From positions 3,410,001 through 3,474,000 of the forward strand of contig NZ_JACVFC010000001.1 of NCBI RefSeq assembly GCF_014529935.1: DNA of 64,000 nt. Reading direction: 5' to 3'. Both the position numbers and the translations under genes were made by a program. This DNA comes from Chitinophaga qingshengii. Lineage in GTDB: Bacteria > Bacteroidota > Bacteroidia > Chitinophagales > Chitinophagaceae. Shown here in pieces: positions 62,985 to 64,000 of the stretch (position 1 is its first letter; every line of letters begins with the position of its first letter). Under the pieces are notes generated by a model that was not told the origin of the DNA, made no database searches, and saw nothing but the letters and a program-made list of their open reading frames with translations.

Positions 62985-63204
62985 CGCAAAGGAATTTTAA
63001 GATGGTAGCGGGTGGTAAGCCCGCCAAGGATCGAAGATCACGTTATGCCGCTTATTTTTTACATATGATGTTCCATTCTTCCCAATAAAAGACCATATTC
63101 TGTAACTCATATTATACTTAAAAACATACAATATAAGTTACAAAATATGGTCTTCGATCCTTGGCAGGCTTAACCACCCGCTACGGTCTTATGGTTCCTT
63201 TGCG
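62985..63204. repeat. Nested palindrome R
   Basis: Outer arms 62985-63037 and 63151-63204 are complementary over about 53 bp with roughly six mismatches and one gap; the outer ends read CGCAAAGGAA and TTCCTTTGCG and the inner part TAGCGGGTGGT...CCAAGGATCGAAGA. Inside lies an imperfect hairpin (about 63092-63115 with 63126-63149, GTAACT/AGTTAC core). About 50 nt on the left side between outer and inner arms are unmatched. It lies 4 nt past the lysS stop and may terminate lysS. Arms differ from the P and Q families except for the GCAAAG end. Confidence 0.75.
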
Positions 63205-63207
63205 AGA

Positions 63208-64000
63208 CTATTTCTCTGGTTTCATTTGCGGGAAGAACAACACATCCTGGATAGAAGGCTGGTTGGTCATCAGCATAGTAAGACGGTCGATACCGATACC
63301 GATACCGGAAGTAGGCGGCATACCATACTCGAGGGCACGGAGGAAATCATAGTCGATGTACATGGCTTCATCATCGCCACGTTCCATGAGCTGTACCTGT
63401 TCTTCGAAACGTTCGCGCTGGTCGATAGGATCGTTCAGCTCACTGTATGCATTGGCAATTTCTTTACCATTCACGATCAGCTCAAAACGTTCTACCAGTC
63501 CGGCTTTGCTGCGGTGTTTTTTCGTCAGCGGGCTCATTTCCACCGGGTAATCGGTGATGAAGGTGGGCTGTACGTAGTGGCCTTCGCATTTTTCGCCGAA
63601 GATCTCATCGATCAGTTTGGCTTTACCGAATTTGGCGTCTACGTGGATACCCAGTTGTTTGCAGACATCACGGAGCTGTGCTTCGTCCATGCCGGCGATA
63701 TCGAAGCCGGTGTGTTCTTTGATGGCGTCGTACATAGGCACACGGCGGAAAGGCGCTTTGAAGTCGATCACTTTCTCACCTACCTGAACTTCTGTAGTGC
63801 CATGCAGGGCAAGCGCCACTTTTTCCAGCAGGGTTTCGGTGGTACGCATCATCCACTCGTAGTCCTTGTAGGCGGCGTACATCTCCATAACGGTAAATTC
63901 CGGGTTGTGGGTACGGTCCATACCCTCGTTGCGGAAGTCTTTCGCAAATTCGTATACCCCTTCAAAACCACCTACGATAAGGCGTTTCAGGTACAATTCG
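63208..64000 (-). CDS. Lysyl-tRNA synthetase, class II (C-terminal part)
   Basis: The C-terminal part of LysS; the gene continues past the window edge. The protein attaches lysine to tRNA-Lys. Visible from the incoming edge: [45 protein letters not shown] (class II motif 2 region), the insertion with [35 protein letters not shown] and motif 3 with [16 protein letters not shown], ending [13 protein letters not shown]. All are canonical. The stop at 63208 is followed by palindrome R. Confidence 0.96.
   Translation of the reverse strand, partial: ELYLKRLIVGGFEGVYEFAKDFRNEGMDRTHNPEFTVMEMYAAYKDYEWMMRTTETLLEKVALALHGTTEVQVGEKVIDFKAPFRRVPMYDAIKEHTGFDIAGMDEAQLRDVCKQLGIHVDAKFGKAKLIDEIFGEKCEGHYVQPTFITDYPVEMSPLTKKHRSKAGLVERFELIVNGKEIANAYSELNDPIDQRERFEEQVQLMERGDDEAMYIDYDFLRALEYGMPPTSGIGIGIDRLTMLMTNQPSIQDVLFFPQMKPEK

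Noticed and set aside
62985..63204. Considered as ends of an insertion sequence
   Set aside because: The arms are too close together and enclose no coding frame; a non-autonomous element or structural terminator fits better.
1..64000. CRISPR array, rRNA or tRNA genes
   Set aside because: No set of regularly spaced identical repeats and no tRNA T-loop or acceptor pattern with matching stems was seen while reading the intergenic regions. Low-similarity tRNAs could still be missed by eye.

Overview
The window reads as a chromosomal segment of a Bacteroidota bacterium, most likely Chitinophagaceae and close to Chitinophaga. The grounds are three SusC/SusD outer-membrane pairs, a complete gldK-gldL-gldM-gldN gliding/type IX secretion cluster, Bacteroidota-type promoter boxes (TTTG about 19 nt before TAnnTTTG), A-rich translation starts without Shine-Dalgarno sequences, and families such as DUF4783, DUF4271, DUF6263, DUF2911 and TIGR02757. 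No rRNA, tRNA, CRISPR array, phage or plasmid gene is visible. The genus is inference.

Layout. 1-16.5 kb: three SusC/SusD transcription units, all leftward, the middle one with an extra lipoprotein; no carbohydrate-active enzyme, protease or dedicated regulator accompanies them. 16.9-17.7 kb: an intact but catalytically divergent IS1595-like transposase gene. 17.9-27.9 kb: an RND/MMPL exporter, recO, lpxH, a LUD-domain gene, ftsH, rsfS, birA and a GT39 glycosyltransferase. 28.2-30.3 kb: an AraC-type regulator followed by an aldo/keto reductase. 30.4-32.5 kb: the leftward nadC-lipid kinase-SUI1 operon. 32.7-39 kb: DUF4783 protein, gpmI, a lipoprotein with uvrC, a DinB-like protein and a Crp/Fnr regulator. 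39-43.9 kb: gldKLMN. 44-50.7 kb: a YyaL-like thioredoxin-domain protein, DUF4271-hemD, hemW and a deoxyhypusine synthase-like gene. 50.9-62.9 kb: small secreted proteins, ACP phosphodiesterase-like protein, a cystathionine gamma-synthase, the TIGR02757-DUF6263 operon, a fatty acid hydroxylase, a serine hydrolase, a fumarylacetoacetase-like/flavin reductase pair, DUF4197 and a universal stress protein. The window ends inside lysS.

The most unusual content is intergenic. Long nested palindromes (outer arms of 36-53 bp enclosing a separate inner hairpin) occur at 30258-30395, 34987-35163, 49606-49752, 56761-56951, 61083-61250 and 62985-63204, and a tandem hairpin repeat lies at 32547-32645. They fall into at least two sequence families. 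Four of the five non-overlapping convergent gene junctions are filled almost stop codon to stop codon by such an element. Housekeeping genes are organised in short operons; the gld cluster encodes the lipoprotein, motor and periplasmic parts of the type IX secretion/gliding machine that would export other surface proteins of this organism.
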